Shown piece by piece: positions 1-8,609 of a stretch of 39,159 bases of DNA. Numbering within the stretch: the stretch's first letter is position 1; the number at the start of each line of letters is the position of its first letter. A model generated the notes under the pieces. It was not told the DNA's origin. It worked only from the letters and a program-made list of their open reading frames with translations, and made no database searches. The DNA is from Flavobacteriaceae bacterium (lineage in GTDB: Bacteria > Bacteroidota > Bacteroidia > Flavobacteriales > Flavobacteriaceae), in NCBI GenBank assembly GCA_017852395.1, contig JAFMLE010000002.1, forward strand, positions 1 to 39,159, in the 5' to 3' direction. The position numbers and the translations under genes were made by a program.

Positions 1-424
1 CATTGTTTTCTAATGGCACCTCGATATATCCGTACTTACGATAGAGGTGAATGGAGTTTTTTAGTTTTCTGCTGGAGTAGAGGATGAGTTTTTTCCAGTG
101 GTGTTGTTCTGCAAAACGAATAGAAAATGCTATAATTTGATTGCCAATACCCCGCGAGCGTAAGGATTTTGTGACTGCCATTTTTGACAATTCATAGACG
201 CCTTCTTCAATTTTTATATAAGCAAAAGTGCCTACAACCTTGTGGTCCAATAACGCAAAAAAAATGTGTCCTCCTTTTGCTATGATTGTTTGTTCGCAGG
301 ATTCTAGTACTTCACGATCATAGGGTTCTATTTCAAAATACTCATTGAGCCAATCGTAGTTTAGTCGGACAAAATCGGATTTATATTCCGAGGCAAATTT
401 AATGAATTGCAATTCATTCATCAT
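1..424 (-). CDS. GNAT-family N-acetyltransferase, partial (C-terminus beyond window)
   Basis: This frame is open from an ATG at 424 to the window edge and gives 141 residues with no stop. The translation has a GNAT fold pattern: a strand ending [10 protein letters not shown] near residues 61-70, then the acetyl-CoA pyrophosphate-binding loop RSRGIGNQ near 89-96, and a C-terminal [10 protein letters not shown] segment typical of GNAT motif B. The substrate cannot be told from sequence. The start (ATGATG at 424 or 421) lies inside the end of fumC, an overlap of about 11 bases, so it is probably translationally coupled to fumC and transcribed with it. The true C-terminus, probably 10-20 residues further on, is missing. 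Confidence 0.85.
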   Translation of the reverse strand, partial: MMNELQFIKFASEYKSDFVRLNYDWLNEYFEIEPYDREVLESCEQTIIAKGGHIFFALLDHKVVGTFAYIKIEEGVYELSKMAVTKSLRSRGIGNQIIAFSIRFAEQHHWKKLILYSSRKLKNSIHLYRKYGYIEVPLENN

Positions 425-1811
425 GTCCAATCATATCTTCTGGACGTACCCATTGGTCAAACTCTTCTGAAGTGACATAGCCTAAAGCCAAAGCAGCCGC
501 TTTGAGTGTGGTACCTTCTTGGTGGGCTTTGTTAGCAATTTCGGCTGCTTTATAATAGCCGATTTTGGTGTTTAGGGCTGTTACCAACATCAGCGAATTA
601 TCAACCAGATCTTTAATTCGATTTTGATTGGCTTCGATACCAACCACACAATTTTCTGTAAAACTCACGGCAGCATCGCCCAATAATTGCGCGGATTGCA
701 AAAGGTTAGCAGCCAAAACGGGTTTAAACACATTGAGTTCATAGTGTCCTTGGGTGCCTGCCACGGTTACAGCAACATCATTTCCCATAACCTGCGCACA
801 GACCATTGTTAATGCCTCACACTGGGTAGGATTAACTTTACCGGGCATGATGGAGCTTCCTGGTTCGTTGGCGGGGAGCAGGAGTTCACCGATTCCGGAG
901 CGTGGGCCAGAGGCCATCATCCGAATATCATTTGCAATTTTATTTAAAGCAACTGCAATTTGTTTTAAAGCACCGTGGGTTTCTACTACTGCATCGTGTG
1001 CGGCTAGGGATTCAAATTTGTTTGCAGCTGTTACAAAAGGCAGTCCTGTAAATTCTGCGATATACGCCGCTACTTTTTTAGCATATCCCTTGGGTGTGTT
1101 GATTCCTGTCCCTACGGCTGTACCTCCCAAGGCCAATTGGGATAGATGGGGTAGGGTGTTTTCTAAAGCTTTGATTCCAAAATCCAATTGCGCAACATAA
1201 CCAGAAAATTCTTGCCCTAGTGTCAAAGGTGTCGCATCCATCAGATGGGTACGTCCTATTTTGATGATTTTTTTAAAAGCCTGGGCTTTTTGATCCAACG
1301 CAGCTCTGAGCAGTCGAAGTCCAGGCAGGGTGGTTTCTACAATTTTCTGATAGCCTGCGATATGCATTCCGGTTGGGAATGTATCGTTAGAAGATTGGGA
1401 TTTATTGACATCATCATTGGGTTGCAATGTTTTTTCGCCTGCCCCCAATTTTTTACCGGCAAGGACATGTGCGCGGTTGGCAATCACTTCGTTGATATTC
1501 ATGTTGCTTTGCGTACCCGAACCGGTTTGCCAGATTACCAACGGAAATTGGTCGTCGTGTTTTCCGGCTAAAATTTCATCGCAAACCGTCGCTATGGCAT
1601 CTCTTTTATCTTGCGTAAGCACACCCAAGTCGCAATTGGTATAAGCAGCGGCTTTTTTGAGGTAGGCAAATCCATAAATGATCTCCAGTGGCATCGATCC
1701 AGAGGCCCCAATTTTAAAATTATTTCTTGAGCGTTCGGTTTGTGCGCCCCAATACACGTCTTTTGGTACTTGAACTTCGCCAAGTGTGTCTTTTTCTATA
1801 CGATATTCCAT
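414..1811 (-). CDS. fumC: Class II fumarate hydratase
   Basis: Reversible hydration of fumarate to L-malate in the TCA cycle, cytosolic, expected to be a homotetramer without an iron-sulfur cluster. The 465-residue length is normal for class II. Visible family motifs are the GSGTQSNMN substrate loop near residues 97-105, THL with the catalytic-type His189, and the aspartase/fumarase signature [10 protein letters not shown] at 318-327, whose first Ser319 matches the catalytic serine loop. These favour FumC over aspartase (which typically has a longer C-terminus), although the families are related. The ATG at 1811 lies 17 bases after a good -7 element (1828-1835), giving a very short leader. 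A GNAT gene overlaps the 3' end. Confidence 0.96.
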   Translation of the reverse strand: MEYRIEKDTLGEVQVPKDVYWGAQTERSRNNFKIGASGSMPLEIIYGFAYLKKAAAYTNCDLGVLTQDKRDAIATVCDEILAGKHDDQFPLVIWQTGSGTQSNMNINEVIANRAHVLAGKKLGAGEKTLQPNDDVNKSQSSNDTFPTGMHIAGYQKIVETTLPGLRLLRAALDQKAQAFKKIIKIGRTHLMDATPLTLGQEFSGYVAQLDFGIKALENTLPHLSQLALGGTAVGTGINTPKGYAKKVAAYIAEFTGLPFVTAANKFESLAAHDAVVETHGALKQIAVALNKIANDIRMMASGPRSGIGELLLPANEPGSSIMPGKVNPTQCEALTMVCAQVMGNDVAVTVAGTQGHYELNVFKPVLAANLLQSAQLLGDAAVSFTENCVVGIEANQNRIKDLVDNSLMLVTALNTKIGYYKAAEIANKAHQEGTTLKAAALALGYVTSEEFDQWVRPEDMIGHDE

Positions 1812-1827
1812 AAGCTATACTTCTTTA

Positions 1828-1835
1828 CAAAAATA
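1828..1835 (-). promoter_or_regulatory. fumC -7 element (TATTTTTG)
   Basis: On the minus strand this reads TATTTTTG, an exact match to the Bacteroidota TAnnTTTG -7 element, ending 17 bases before the fumC ATG. I see no TTG at the expected 17-23 base distance upstream, so only the -7 half is supported. Confidence 0.5.
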
Positions 1836-1890
1836 CTGTCTTTTGTTCAAATATTTTTGATGATCACTAAATGCAATTCAATTTATATTG

Positions 1891-1898
1891 TATTTTTG
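1891..1898 (+). promoter_or_regulatory. -7 element for the small membrane protein gene
   Basis: TATTTTTG matches TAnnTTTG exactly and ends 18 bases before the ATG at 1916. An in-frame ATG at 1871 lies upstream of this element, so the element argues for the shorter protein. No well-spaced -33 TTG is seen. It is divergent from the fumC element about 60 bases away. Confidence 0.45.
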
Positions 1899-1915
1899 TC
1901 TCAGAATTTGATAGT

Positions 1916-2083
1916 ATGTTTGAATTTGACCAGTATCTCGGATTTTTAGCTTTCTTAAGTATATTAACCATCGGCTTTTGGCTCATGATTTTCTTATTAA
2001 CGTTTGTCATTCCTTATTGGCTCTTTGGTGCTGCAAAAGAATGGTTTGACGAACGTCAAGCGGCTAAAAAACAGTTGAAATAA
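1916..2083 (+). CDS. Small single-span membrane protein, unknown function
   Basis: 55 residues beginning MFEFDQYLGF. A long hydrophobic stretch (about residues 8-37, rich in L, I, F, W) is followed by a charged amphipathic tail (KEWFDERQAAKKQLK). It is probably an inner-membrane protein with a cytoplasmic C-terminal tail; no family is recognised. Support for a real gene: a -7 promoter element upstream, a clean intrinsic terminator 8 bases after the stop, membrane-protein-like composition, and no other gene in the interval. An ATG at 1871 would add 15 residues but would place the start upstream of the promoter element. It lies between fumC (divergent) and the TonB receptor (convergent). Confidence 0.65.
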   Translation: MFEFDQYLGFLAFLSILTIGFWLMIFLLTFVIPYWLFGAAKEWFDERQAAKKQLK

Positions 2084-2085
2084 AT

Positions 2086-2118
2086 ATAAAAAGCGCTATC
2101 TCTAGCGCTTTTTTTTAT
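2086..2118. terminator. Bidirectional intrinsic terminator
   Basis: A perfect 7-bp stem AGCGCTA/TAGCGCT with a TCTC loop (2092-2109) is flanked by A-runs on the left and eight Ts on the right. It sits between the convergent small membrane protein gene and the TonB receptor gene and can serve both. Confidence 0.85.
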
Positions 2119-2135
2119 GCTTAGTTTTTTGAATA

Positions 2136-4622
2136 TTAATATTCAAAATCATCATCGTCTTCACGGCCCTCAGTCATATTGCGTCGATCGCGTTGGTTCT
2201 TTTTCTGGTTGAGACGATAGGTAAAACTCAAAATATAGGTGGGCTGTCGCCTTTGGTATTCGGTATAGCTGGTAAAGGTATCTGTAAACGTCTCATTGCG
2301 AAAACGTCCCGTATTGAAAAAATCACTTAACCGTAGGGACAATGATCCTTTGTCATTGAGTATTTCTTTATTGAGTGCTCCAGAGATGATATAAAATCCT
2401 TGACTTCTAGACTGGGCTGTTTCTGAAGGGCCACGATAAAAACCACGAACTTGAAGGTTGTATTTTTTGGGCAAACGAATGCTGGCGTTCATACGCGCAA
2501 ACCAGCTGATATTGTCGGCATCAAAAGAGCGTCCCTCATAGCTTCCGATCGTGCTGCTGTTAAAAAAGTTAAAGTTTCCGTTTAAGCGAACGCTTCTACT
2601 GGGGGTGTAGGTAAGGTTCATTTCTACTCCCAAACGGTTGTTTTCCGAAAGGTTGATTGGAAATCTTTTGAGGACAGGCACCCGTACTTCTGGATTATTG
2701 GGGTCATTGGGATTGCCACTGATGACGACTGTTTCTCCTGTATTGATGTTTACAAAAGTAAAAACACTGGTTGACTTTTGATAATATACCGAGCTGTTAA
2801 AGGTATATTTCTGCCATCTTTTCAAATACCCAAAATCTAAGTTGCCTGTATAGGTTGGATTAAGATCTGGATTTCCTGTAAATAAATTGGTGATACTTGT
2901 TCTTGACGGAAAGGGATTGATAAACCGTGATCGAGGTCTGCGCAAGCGTCTGCTAAGTCCCAGGGTAAAGCTTTCACTTTCATTGAGTTCATACGAAAAG
3001 TTTGCCGTTGGAAACCAGTCCGTGTATTTTTTCTGCGTAAAATCATTGGTGGTCTGCTGGTCGATTTGGATGTTCGAATGTTCCATTCGCAGCCCCAACA
3101 AATATGAAAATTTGTTGATTTTTTTCCCGTATTGGGTATAGGCGGCATTTACAAACTCTTTATACACCAAAACGTTAGAAAGATCTCGATCTATAGTAGG
3201 TACACCATTGTTAATATAGGCGACTTCATAGTCGGTTTCTTGGGTGTTAAAATTGCCCCGATAACCCAATTCAAATTGGGTGTTTTCGTCTATGGGCCAA
3301 ACATAATCCGCTTGGGCCAGTATTCTTTTTTGATTTTCTAACGACCCAACGGTTTCAAAACTTGCCGGAATAATGTTGGGCAACAATCCTTTTGCCTCAA
3401 TGCTGCTCAATTCATCTTCAGCACTTTCTTCATATTGAAAACGCGCTGTAAGCTCGTGGCCATTATCATCAAACTTATTGGTATAATCGATGCTGTATTG
3501 CAGGGACTCATCCAATTCATTTTCAAGATTTTCACGGGTGGTATAACTGGAGACATCACGACTGGCAGTAAGTTCTCTAATTTCAACCAACGAGTTATTA
3601 TTGCCGTCACTGTTTCGGTAAAAGCCCGATAGGATTACGGAACTTTGGTCGTTGATATAATATTCGAAACCAAGTCTCGAAAAGAAGCTTTTTTGATCTC
3701 GGGTCACATTGTCAATTTCTTCGAGGTAGGTGTCCGGTGCTGCACCATTAAAGTACACATTGTCGTCATAGCCCCCTCCTTTATTGCGGTCATCGCTAAA
3801 AGTGTTGGTAGTAAAGACATTAAATTTTTTGGTACGCCAGTTTAAGTTGGCAGAACCGCGTGTATTTTTTGGAATACCGGCGTTGGCACTAAAGGTACCG
3901 TTGATTCCTTCTAATTGTTCTTTTTTTAGAATGATATTGAGAATACCTGCGGTGCCTTCAGCATCGTAGCGTGCCGAGGGTGAGGTAACCACTTCTACTT
4001 TTTCGATGGACTCTGCAGGAAGTTGGCGCAGTCCCTCAGGACCAGAAATGCCAACCAACCCAGAAGGCTTGCCGTTGATCAAAATTCGAACGTTGTCATT
4101 GCCTCTAAGGGCCACATTTCCATCGATATCTACGGATACCGAGGGAACGTTGTCCAACACATCGGCAACACTACCTCCACGAACAGTAATGTCGCTACCC
4201 ACGTTATAGATACGTTTGTCCAAACGGAATTCTACTTCCGTACGTTCTCCGACCACTTGTACTTCTTCTAAGGCATTGTCTGATATGGTCAATCCGATAA
4301 CCCCCAAGTCTTGTGCTTCTCGATAGGGCGCGAGTTCTTTGGTAAAAGGCTCGAAAGAAATATATTCTACCTTTAGGGCATACCTACCGGGAAAAATCTC
4401 TACTTCAAACTTTCCCGTTGCATCGGTGATCCCTCCTTGTAGCATATTGGGCCTTTGAGGGTTTTGGAAGGTGATGGTAGCGTATTCTAGGGGTTGTTGG
4501 GTGTCCGCATCAATTACGGTTCCTGAAACGGTGATTTTTTGAGGCATTCCTGCTCCTTCAGGACGTTGCGCTTTGGACAAAAGGGGCAGGCACATGAGCA
4601 GAATTGCACACAGCTTTTTCAT
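2136..4622 (-). CDS. TonB-dependent outer-membrane receptor with carboxypeptidase-regulatory-like domain
   Basis: An 828-residue outer-membrane protein from the ATG at 4622. An upstream GTG at 4637 would add 5 residues ahead of MKKLCAILL and is less likely. Residues 1 to about 18 form a signal peptide (cleavage probably after SKA). About 30-110 is a CarboxypepD_reg-like beta-sandwich (VSGTVIDADTQQPLEYATI). A plug follows with ADVLDNVPSVSVD, the RILINGKPSG strand and VVTSPSARYDAEGTAGILNI. The rest is a beta-barrel resembling the OMP_b-brl_3 outer membrane beta-barrel family, ending in aromatic residues (DDDFEY). Substrate is unknown: no SusD-like lipoprotein or transport operon is adjacent, so it is a stand-alone receptor. 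Terminators or gaps isolate it on both sides. Confidence 0.9.
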   Translation of the reverse strand: MKKLCAILLMCLPLLSKAQRPEGAGMPQKITVSGTVIDADTQQPLEYATITFQNPQRPNMLQGGITDATGKFEVEIFPGRYALKVEYISFEPFTKELAPYREAQDLGVIGLTISDNALEEVQVVGERTEVEFRLDKRIYNVGSDITVRGGSVADVLDNVPSVSVDIDGNVALRGNDNVRILINGKPSGLVGISGPEGLRQLPAESIEKVEVVTSPSARYDAEGTAGILNIILKKEQLEGINGTFSANAGIPKNTRGSANLNWRTKKFNVFTTNTFSDDRNKGGGYDDNVYFNGAAPDTYLEEIDNVTRDQKSFFSRLGFEYYINDQSSVILSGFYRNSDGNNNSLVEIRELTASRDVSSYTTRENLENELDESLQYSIDYTNKFDDNGHELTARFQYEESAEDELSSIEAKGLLPNIIPASFETVGSLENQKRILAQADYVWPIDENTQFELGYRGNFNTQETDYEVAYINNGVPTIDRDLSNVLVYKEFVNAAYTQYGKKINKFSYLLGLRMEHSNIQIDQQTTNDFTQKKYTDWFPTANFSYELNESESFTLGLSRRLRRPRSRFINPFPSRTSITNLFTGNPDLNPTYTGNLDFGYLKRWQKYTFNSSVYYQKSTSVFTFVNINTGETVVISGNPNDPNNPEVRVPVLKRFPINLSENNRLGVEMNLTYTPSRSVRLNGNFNFFNSSTIGSYEGRSFDADNISWFARMNASIRLPKKYNLQVRGFYRGPSETAQSRSQGFYIISGALNKEILNDKGSLSLRLSDFFNTGRFRNETFTDTFTSYTEYQRRQPTYILSFTYRLNQKKNQRDRRNMTEGREDDDDFEY

Positions 4623-4694
4623 AGTTTTCTTTCTCACAAATACTTTGTTTTGCTTTAGACGAATCGTGTTTTGAATGGTTTAATAGGTATTAAA

Positions 4695-5042
4695 CTATTT
4701 TGCTAAAAAAGCAATTAAATTATCGATGGGGCGCGCCAATACACCGCCAGTTGGTCCGGTGACGATGGGTCGCTCAATCAATTTTGGATGATCTACGAGT
4801 ATTTGAAGCAATTGTTCTTCGGACCATTCGGTCCCTTTATAGTTTGTTTTCCAGATCGCTTCTTGTTTTCTAATGATTTGGGACGGTACGAGATTGCATT
4901 TAGAAAGAATTTCTTTTAGCGCTATTGCGTTTAGTGGTGTATCTAAATAATAAACAATTTCAAAAGGAATCTTTTTTTCTTCGAGGAGTGTGACGGCTTC
5001 TCGAGATTTTCTACAGCGTGGATTGTGATATATAGTTAGCAT
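4695..5042 (-). CDS. arsC: ArsC/Spx-fold reductase, arsenate reductase-like (glutaredoxin type)
   Basis: 115 residues with a thioredoxin-like ArsC fold. The catalytic cysteine is Cys10 in the HNPRCRKSR loop. Three arginines, Arg58 (SQIIRK), Arg91 (ERPIV) and Arg104 (LARPID), keep the spacing of the oxyanion-binding arginines of plasmid R773-type ArsC (Cys12, Arg60, Arg94, Arg107). That supports true arsenate-reductase chemistry with glutathione or glutaredoxin as donor, rather than a YffB or Spx role. There is no arsR, arsB or acr3 nearby, so a resistance operon is not supported here; a housekeeping thiol-reductase role is possible. It lies downstream of the rplT terminator and probably has its own promoter. 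Confidence 0.8.
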   Translation of the reverse strand: MLTIYHNPRCRKSREAVTLLEEKKIPFEIVYYLDTPLNAIALKEILSKCNLVPSQIIRKQEAIWKTNYKGTEWSEEQLLQILVDHPKLIERPIVTGPTGGVLARPIDNLIAFLAK

Positions 5043-5061
5043 GATCTCTGTATAGTAAATT

Positions 5062-5090
5062 AAAAAAACCTGTCCGAGGGACAGGTTTTT
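5062..5090 (-). terminator. Intrinsic terminator of the thrS-infC-rpmI-rplT operon
   Basis: The stem CCTGTCC/GGACAGG with a 3-base loop is extended by flanking A/T pairs and, on the minus strand, ends in seven Ts. It lies 23 bases after the rplT stop and before arsC. Confidence 0.9.
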
Positions 5091-5112
5091 AAACGAATAG
5101 TAATAGCGTTAT

Positions 5113-5457
5113 TTATTTTAGTTTTTCGACAATAGCTTTAAAAGCTTCGGGATTGTTCATCGCAAGGTCGGCCAACACTTTTCTGTTGAGTTCGATGTTG
5201 TTGGCTTTGATCTTGCCCATAAATTGGCTGTACGACATTCCATGAAGTCGTGCCCCTGCATTGATACGTGCAATCCAAAGGCCTCTAAAGCTGCGCTTTT
5301 TGTTTCTTCGATCGCGGTAGGCATAAAGCATGGCTTTATCTACTGCATTTTTGGCTACGGTCCAGACGTTTTTGCGTCTTCCGAAAAATCCTTTTGCTTG
5401 TTTAAGGACTTTTTTGCGTCGCGCTCTTGAGGCGACTGAGTTTACTGATCTTGGCAT
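5113..5457 (-). CDS. rplT: 50S ribosomal protein L20
   Basis: The 114-residue basic protein starts [19 protein letters not shown] and contains [19 protein letters not shown] and [19 protein letters not shown], hallmarks of L20, which binds 23S rRNA early in large-subunit assembly. It is the last gene of thrS-infC-rpmI-rplT, followed by a strong terminator. L20 represses this operon in other bacteria. The 80-base spacer to rpmI includes complementary GCGG and CCGC segments that could form part of a leader structure, but I cannot show one. Confidence 0.98.
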   Translation of the reverse strand: MPRSVNSVASRARRKKVLKQAKGFFGRRKNVWTVAKNAVDKAMLYAYRDRRNKKRSFRGLWIARINAGARLHGMSYSQFMGKIKANNIELNRKVLADLAMNNPEAFKAIVEKLK

Positions 5458-5537
5458 AATTTAAATTTTTTTGAGACGGGCGGTTTTCACACTTTTAGGC
5501 TCCGCATCAGGGTTATACATTTAATGAACCAAAGCAA

Positions 5538-5735
5538 CTACTTGAGGCGTAATTGCTCTTTGATGTTTGCAACGTCACTTTCGTGTACCAGTCCAGACTG
5601 TGTCAATCGAAGTTTTCTTTTCTTCGACTTTTTGGTCAAGATGTGGCTTTTGAAAGCGTGCTTGCGTTTCAATTTACCAGAGCCGGTGAGTTTGAACCGT
5701 TTTTTTGCGCTGGATTTTGTTTTCATCTTTGGCAT
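5538..5735 (-). CDS. rpmI: 50S ribosomal protein L35
   Basis: The 65-residue, very basic protein begins [20 protein letters not shown] and contains [20 protein letters not shown]-like sequence, the standard L35 pattern. It has the normal length and sits between infC and rplT as in most bacteria. The start is fixed by the conserved MPKMKTK. The gap to infC is 31 bases. Confidence 0.98.
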   Translation of the reverse strand: MPKMKTKSSAKKRFKLTGSGKLKRKHAFKSHILTKKSKKRKLRLTQSGLVHESDVANIKEQLRLK

Positions 5736-5766
5736 AATTGCACTTTTTGTTTACTACTCGTTATTT

Positions 5767-6318
5767 TTATTTTTTTGGCGCGATAAACATGGTCATGCGC
5801 TTTCCTTCTAGTTGTGGTAGTTGCTCTACCTTTCCGTACTCTTCAAGGTCTTGTGCCAATCGGAGTAAGAGGATTTGCCCTTGTTCTTTAAACACGATTG
5901 AACGTCCCTTAAAGAAGACAAATGCTTTTAGTTTGGCACCTTCGGACAAAAACTTGACTGCATGTTTTTTCTTAAATTCATAATCATGCTCGTCCGTTTG
6001 TGGGCCAAAGCGGATTTCTTTGATCACCACTTTGGTCGCTTTGCTTTTGAGCGCCTTTTCTCGCTTTTTTTGTTCGTACAAAAACTTTTTGTACTCCAAA
6101 ATTTTACATACAGGAGGCACTGCTTTTGGTGAAATCTCAACAAGATCCAACTCTTGTTCTTTTGCAAGTGCAAGGGCTTGACTCAATTTATAGACACCGA
6201 CCTCAACATTATCACCGACCAAACGAACTTCTGGGGCAGTAATTTTTTCGTTGATGTTATGCGGGTCAACTTTGATCACCCGACCCGGTCTGTTGGTTCT
6301 TCTTCTACGTATTGCTAT
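5767..6318 (-). CDS. infC: Translation initiation factor IF-3 (probable AUA start)
   Basis: IF-3 binds the 30S subunit, prevents premature 50S joining and checks start-codon pairing. The N-terminal domain begins [18 protein letters not shown], followed by a Lys-rich linker ([13 protein letters not shown]) and the C-terminal domain ([17 protein letters not shown]). The frame contains no ATG upstream of this domain. The first conventional codon is a GTG giving MIKVDPHN, which would cut off a basic stretch [13 protein letters not shown] that matches my recollection of flavobacterial IF-3 N-termini (MAIR...). That stretch is preceded by ATA at 6318, with AGGAA 3 bases upstream and an in-frame stop 4 codons before that. 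I therefore call 183 residues from an AUA start; non-canonical infC starts (AUU in E. coli) underlie IF-3 autoregulation. Confidence 0.88.
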   Translation of the reverse strand: MAIRRRRTNRPGRVIKVDPHNINEKITAPEVRLVGDNVEVGVYKLSQALALAKEQELDLVEISPKAVPPVCKILEYKKFLYEQKKREKALKSKATKVVIKEIRFGPQTDEHDYEFKKKHAVKFLSEGAKLKAFVFFKGRSIVFKEQGQILLLRLAQDLEEYGKVEQLPQLEGKRMTMFIAPKK

Positions 6319-6336
6319 GAGTTCCTGTATTTAAAA

Positions 6337-8283
6337 TTACACTTCAAATTTAGAAATACTTTTCGATATTTCTGCGTTGACAATCGCTGCAAATGCTTCG
6401 ACGGTCATGCTTCCTTGGTCACCATCTCTGTGTTTTCGAACAGACACTAAACCTTCGGAGGCTTCTTTTTCGCCTACGATAACCATAAAGGGCACTTTAC
6501 TCATTTCGGCTTCTCTAATTTTTTTGCCGATGGTCTCATTACGGTTATCCAGCAGGGCGCGAATTTCGTCATTTTCTAAGATATTTAAAACTTTTTCCGC
6601 GTATTTTTTGTGTTTTTCGCTGACGCACAAGATATTAACTTGTTCGGGTGCCAGCCAAAGGGGGAAGTTGCCTCCTGTAGATTCTAAAAGGATGGCCACA
6701 AAGCGCTCCATGCTTCCAAAAGGAGCGCGATGGATCATGATCGGTCGGTGTAGTTCATTGTCACTGCCTTTGTAGCTTAACTCAAATCGTTCGGGGAGGT
6801 TATAGTCTACTTGTATGGTCCCGAGTTGCCATTTTCTTCCCAAGGCATCTTTGACCATAAAGTCCAGTTTGGGCCCGTAAAAAGCGGCTTCTCCATATTC
6901 GATAACGTAGTTGAGTTCTTTTTCTTTGGCGGCATTGACAATTGCTTGCTCGGCCAATTCCCAATTTTTGGTACTACCGATGTATTTCGTTGGGTTTTCG
7001 GGGTCTCTAAGCGATACTTGTGCGGTAAAGTCTTCGAACCCTAAGGAACCAAATACGTAGAGGACCAGATCGATGACTTTTTTGAACTCATCGTCCAATT
7101 GTTCGGGTGTACAAAAGATGTGGGCGTCGTCTTGGGTAAATCCTCGTACACGTGTGAGTCCGTGCAATTCTCCACTTTGTTCGTAGCGGTAAACGGTACC
7201 AAACTCTGCGTAGCGCTTGGGCAGTTCGCGGTAGCTCCAAGGTCGTGCTTTGTAGATCTCACAGTGGTGCGGGCAGTTCATCGGTTTGAGCAAAAACATT
7301 TCTCCCTCCGCTGGGGTTTCTATGGGTTGAAAACTGTCTTCGCCGTATTTTTCATAATGCCCAGATGTTTTATACAGCTCGATGTTGCCGATGTGAGGGG
7401 ATATCACTTGTTCGTATCCCGCTTTTTTCTGTGCTTTTTTTAAGAAATTTTCTAAGCGTTCCCGCAGGGCGGTTCCTTTAGGAAGCCATAGGGGAAGCCC
7501 TTGGCCTACCTTTTGTGAAAAGGTAAAGAGTTCCAATTCTTTTCCAAGTTTGCGATGGTCTCTTTTTTTGGCTTCTTCGACCAATTCGAGGTATTCGGTG
7601 AGTTCTTTTTGCTTGGGAAAAGAAATCCCATAGATGCGGGTAAGTTGCGTATTTTTTTCATCCCCACGCCAGTAGGCGCCTGCGATGTTGAGCAATTTGA
7701 CGGCTTTTACAAAACCAGTATTGGGCAAATGGCCTCCGCGACACAGGTCTGTAAAATCGGCATGATCGCAAAAGCTGATGGTGCCGTCTTCGAGGTTTTC
7801 GATCAGCTCAATTTTGTAGGGGTTGTTTTCTTTTTTGTAGAAAGCTAAAGCTTCTTCTTTGCTGGCCATTCGCATGCTAAACTCAAATTTTTCGCGTGCA
7901 AACTCCAACATTTTTTTCTCGATAATAGGCAATTCTTTTTCAGTAAAACTGTGGTCTCCAAAATCGACATCATAATAAAACCCATTTTCGATGGCAGGCC
8001 CGATGGTCAATTTGGCATCGGGATAGTGGTCTTTGATCGCTTGTGCCAGCAAGTGTGCAGAGGAGTGCCAGAAGGCCTGTTTTCCTTCGGTGTCATTCCA
8101 GGTAAACAGTTGCAGCGTACCGTCGGTTTCCAGCGGGGTAGCAACCTCGACGGTTTGTTTGTTAAATTTTGCAGAAATTACATTTCGTGCGAGTCCTTCG
8201 CTGATGCTTTTGGCCACTTGATACGGTGTGGTTCCTACTGGAAATTTACGTATGGAGGCATCCGGAAAAGTTATTGCAATCAT
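6337..8283 (-). CDS. thrS: Threonyl-tRNA synthetase
   Basis: Charges tRNA-Thr in the cytosol. From the ATG at 8283 the protein is 648 residues starting [14 protein letters not shown], the usual family start; an ATG two codons upstream (8289) is also possible. Domains in order: TGS near 1-60, the editing (SAD) domain with [11 protein letters not shown] near 70-80 and the [12 protein letters not shown] loop near 180, the class II catalytic core with [10 protein letters not shown] (zinc Cys and His) and [11 protein letters not shown], and the C-terminal anticodon-binding domain. It is the first gene of thrS-infC-rpmI-rplT, with a complete promoter just upstream and only 18 bases to infC. Confidence 0.97.
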   Translation of the reverse strand: MIAITFPDASIRKFPVGTTPYQVAKSISEGLARNVISAKFNKQTVEVATPLETDGTLQLFTWNDTEGKQAFWHSSAHLLAQAIKDHYPDAKLTIGPAIENGFYYDVDFGDHSFTEKELPIIEKKMLEFAREKFEFSMRMASKEEALAFYKKENNPYKIELIENLEDGTISFCDHADFTDLCRGGHLPNTGFVKAVKLLNIAGAYWRGDEKNTQLTRIYGISFPKQKELTEYLELVEEAKKRDHRKLGKELELFTFSQKVGQGLPLWLPKGTALRERLENFLKKAQKKAGYEQVISPHIGNIELYKTSGHYEKYGEDSFQPIETPAEGEMFLLKPMNCPHHCEIYKARPWSYRELPKRYAEFGTVYRYEQSGELHGLTRVRGFTQDDAHIFCTPEQLDDEFKKVIDLVLYVFGSLGFEDFTAQVSLRDPENPTKYIGSTKNWELAEQAIVNAAKEKELNYVIEYGEAAFYGPKLDFMVKDALGRKWQLGTIQVDYNLPERFELSYKGSDNELHRPIMIHRAPFGSMERFVAILLESTGGNFPLWLAPEQVNILCVSEKHKKYAEKVLNILENDEIRALLDNRNETIGKKIREAEMSKVPFMVIVGEKEASEGLVSVRKHRDGDQGSMTVEAFAAIVNAEISKSISKFEV

Positions 8284-8301
8284 AGGCATTAAAAAACGGT
8301 G

Positions 8302-8332
8302 CAAAGATATGAGGTTATCGGGTGTGAAACAA
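8302..8332 (-). promoter_or_regulatory. thrS operon promoter (TTG-N20-TATCTTTG)
   Basis: On the minus strand, TTG (8332-8330), 20 bases and TATCTTTG (8309-8302) match the Bacteroidota housekeeping promoter in both halves. Transcription would begin near 8296, leaving a leader of only about 10-15 bases. That leaves no room for a long attenuator ahead of thrS. Confidence 0.75.
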
Positions 8333-8349
8333 TTTTTAGCCCATCAAAC

Positions 8350-8577
8350 CTATTTTTTGGGCGGTTTGCCCAACAATCCGTTTGTCAACGCGCGGATTCC
8401 TGCAAAACCAAATCCCAATGCTGCCAAACAGCAAATACCTCCTGTGACCAATACCGGGATATAAAAAGGATGCGCTTGATTTTTAAAGGCTTGATTGAGT
8501 ATAATGGGGCCTGAAAAAGCAAAAAGTAAAAAAAATGAGAGCCGTTTAAGTCCTTTTTTTAGAAGTTTGATGTCCAT
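8350..8577 (-). CDS. Small two-span membrane protein, probable DUF6095 family
   Basis: 75 residues with a basic N-terminus (MDIKLLKKGLKRL), a first hydrophobic span at about 13-29 containing FAFSGPIILNQAFKNQAHPF, and a second at about 40-60 (IPVLVTGGICCLAALGFGFAG), ending in KPPKK. The layout and the GPIILNQAFKN...P stretch match what I recall of flavobacterial DUF6095 proteins; function is unknown. It follows murQ by 32 bases on the same strand, so it is probably co-transcribed. The thrS promoter lies just beyond its stop. Confidence 0.75.
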   Translation of the reverse strand: MDIKLLKKGLKRLSFFLLFAFSGPIILNQAFKNQAHPFYIPVLVTGGICCLAALGFGFAGIRALTNGLLGKPPKK

Positions 8578-8609
8578 TTTATGGAATTTATAGAGTGCTA
8601 GGGATTATA

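Noticed and set aside
754-1571. Open frames on the plus strand across fumC
   Set aside because: They are shadows of the fumC codons; no promoter or family signal.
4623-4637. GTG start adding 5 residues to the TonB receptor
   Set aside because: The ATG at 4622 gives a normal signal peptide start (MKKLCAILL).
7099-7443. 114-codon open frame on the plus strand inside thrS
   Set aside because: Antisense to the conserved catalytic core of threonyl-tRNA synthetase; composition reflects the opposite strand.
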